The notes beneath the pieces are model-generated. The model ran no database searches. It had not been told where the DNA came from and saw only the letters and a list, made by a program, of their open reading frames with translations. DNA of 21,153 nt, taken from contig CAZGUH010000058.1 in the NCBI GenBank assembly GCA_964529005.1, forward strand, positions 1 to 21,153, given 5' to 3'. Shown one piece after another: positions 21,045 through 21,153 of this stretch. Both the position numbers and the translations under genes were made by a program. The first letter of the stretch is position 1, and each line of letters starts with the position of its first letter. This DNA is from CAZGUH01 sp964529005. Its GTDB lineage: Bacteria; Actinomycetota; Acidimicrobiia; Acidimicrobiales; Ilumatobacteraceae.

Positions 21045-21153
21045 ATGCCTCGTGCGTTCATCACCGGGATCACCGGTCAGGATGGTCAGCATCTGGCGGA
21101 GTTCTTGCATGGCAAGGGCTATGAGGTGTTTGGGTTGGTGAAGGGGCAGAACA
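21045..21153 (+). CDS. gmd: GDP-mannose 4,6-dehydratase, 5' part only
   Basis: The first 36 codons of a gene cut by the window edge. The protein starts 'MPRAFITGITGQDGQHLAEF' and goes on 'GYEVFGLV', the unmistakable N-terminus of GDP-mannose 4,6-dehydratase, whose family begins 'ALITGITGQDGSYLAE'. The glycine-rich TGITGQDG loop binds NADP. The enzyme removes water from GDP-mannose to give GDP-4-keto-6-deoxy-mannose, the substrate of Fcl (11357-12337). ATG 21045 is supported by the purine-rich GGAAGAGAG eight bases upstream. Nine of the 36 codons end in T, somewhat more than in the starts of neighbouring genes, but the sample is small. Confidence 0.9.
   Translation, partial: MPRAFITGITGQDGQHLAEFLHGKGYEVFGLVKGQN

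Noticed and set aside
21019..21047. ATG at 21019 as gmd start
   Set aside because: It is in a different frame from 'MPRAFITGITGQDG' and has no family similarity.
18806..21073. A 755-residue fusion of cofD with upstream sequence
   Set aside because: The frame of cofD stays open upstream, but that part is an Arg/Ala-rich shadow of the GT4 gene. The true cofD start is ATG 19777, at the glycosyltransferase stop.

Overview
The window is very GC-rich, densely packed DNA on both strands, with frequent ATGA/TGATG gene overlaps and GTG/TTG starts. It suggests a high-GC actinobacterium, most likely of the class Acidimicrobiia. Three things point there: a giant surface protein ending in three 'LDTR...NVTA...DVxGYF' repeats, two F420-related genes (a CofD/FbiA homologue and an LLM-type oxidoreductase), and a UdgX-type uracil-DNA glycosylase. 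The taxonomic call is inference; no rRNA or tRNA gene is visible.

Layout. (1) 1-5459, plus: the 3' part of a giant secreted protein with a TolB-like propeller, a PKD domain, beta-sandwich regions, a middle region resembling the catalytic core of anthrax edema factor-type nucleotidyl cyclases, and three C-terminal repeats. (2) 5460-5697: a short gap with a 3' remnant of a 4-hydroxy-2-oxovalerate aldolase gene on the minus strand. (3) 5698-7212, plus: three overlapping genes for an LLM-class oxidoreductase, a VOC protein and a DUF4326 protein. (4) 7339-9653: a TauE/SafE-type permease (plus) that overlaps tail to tail with an MFS exporter (minus), and a small STAS-like protein (plus). (5) 9691-12337, minus: fcl (GDP-L-fucose synthase), udgX, and an ECF sigma factor with a SnoaL-like tail. 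(6) 12369-18780, plus: three GT4 glycosyltransferases, a His-rich single-pass membrane protein, a mannose-1-phosphate guanylyltransferase-like enzyme, and an SDR-fold protein lacking its catalytic residues. (7) 18806-20913, minus: a GT4 glycosyltransferase translationally coupled to cofD/fbiA. (8) 21045 to the end, plus: the 5' end of gmd (GDP-mannose 4,6-dehydratase).

How the genes work together. From 11.4 kb to the end this is a cell-surface polysaccharide locus. The sugar nucleotidyltransferase can make GDP-mannose, Gmd and Fcl convert it to GDP-L-fucose, and four GT4 enzymes can build a glycan. No polymerase, flippase or initiating sugar-phosphate transferase lies inside the window, so the locus probably continues beyond gmd. 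The CofD homologue supplies coenzyme F420, which the LLM oxidoreductase is predicted to use. The aldolase remnant may be all that is left here of a meta-cleavage catabolic cluster.

No gene-free stretch exceeds 300 bases; the longest gap is 238 bases (5460-5697). I saw no CRISPR array, insertion sequence, tRNA or rRNA.
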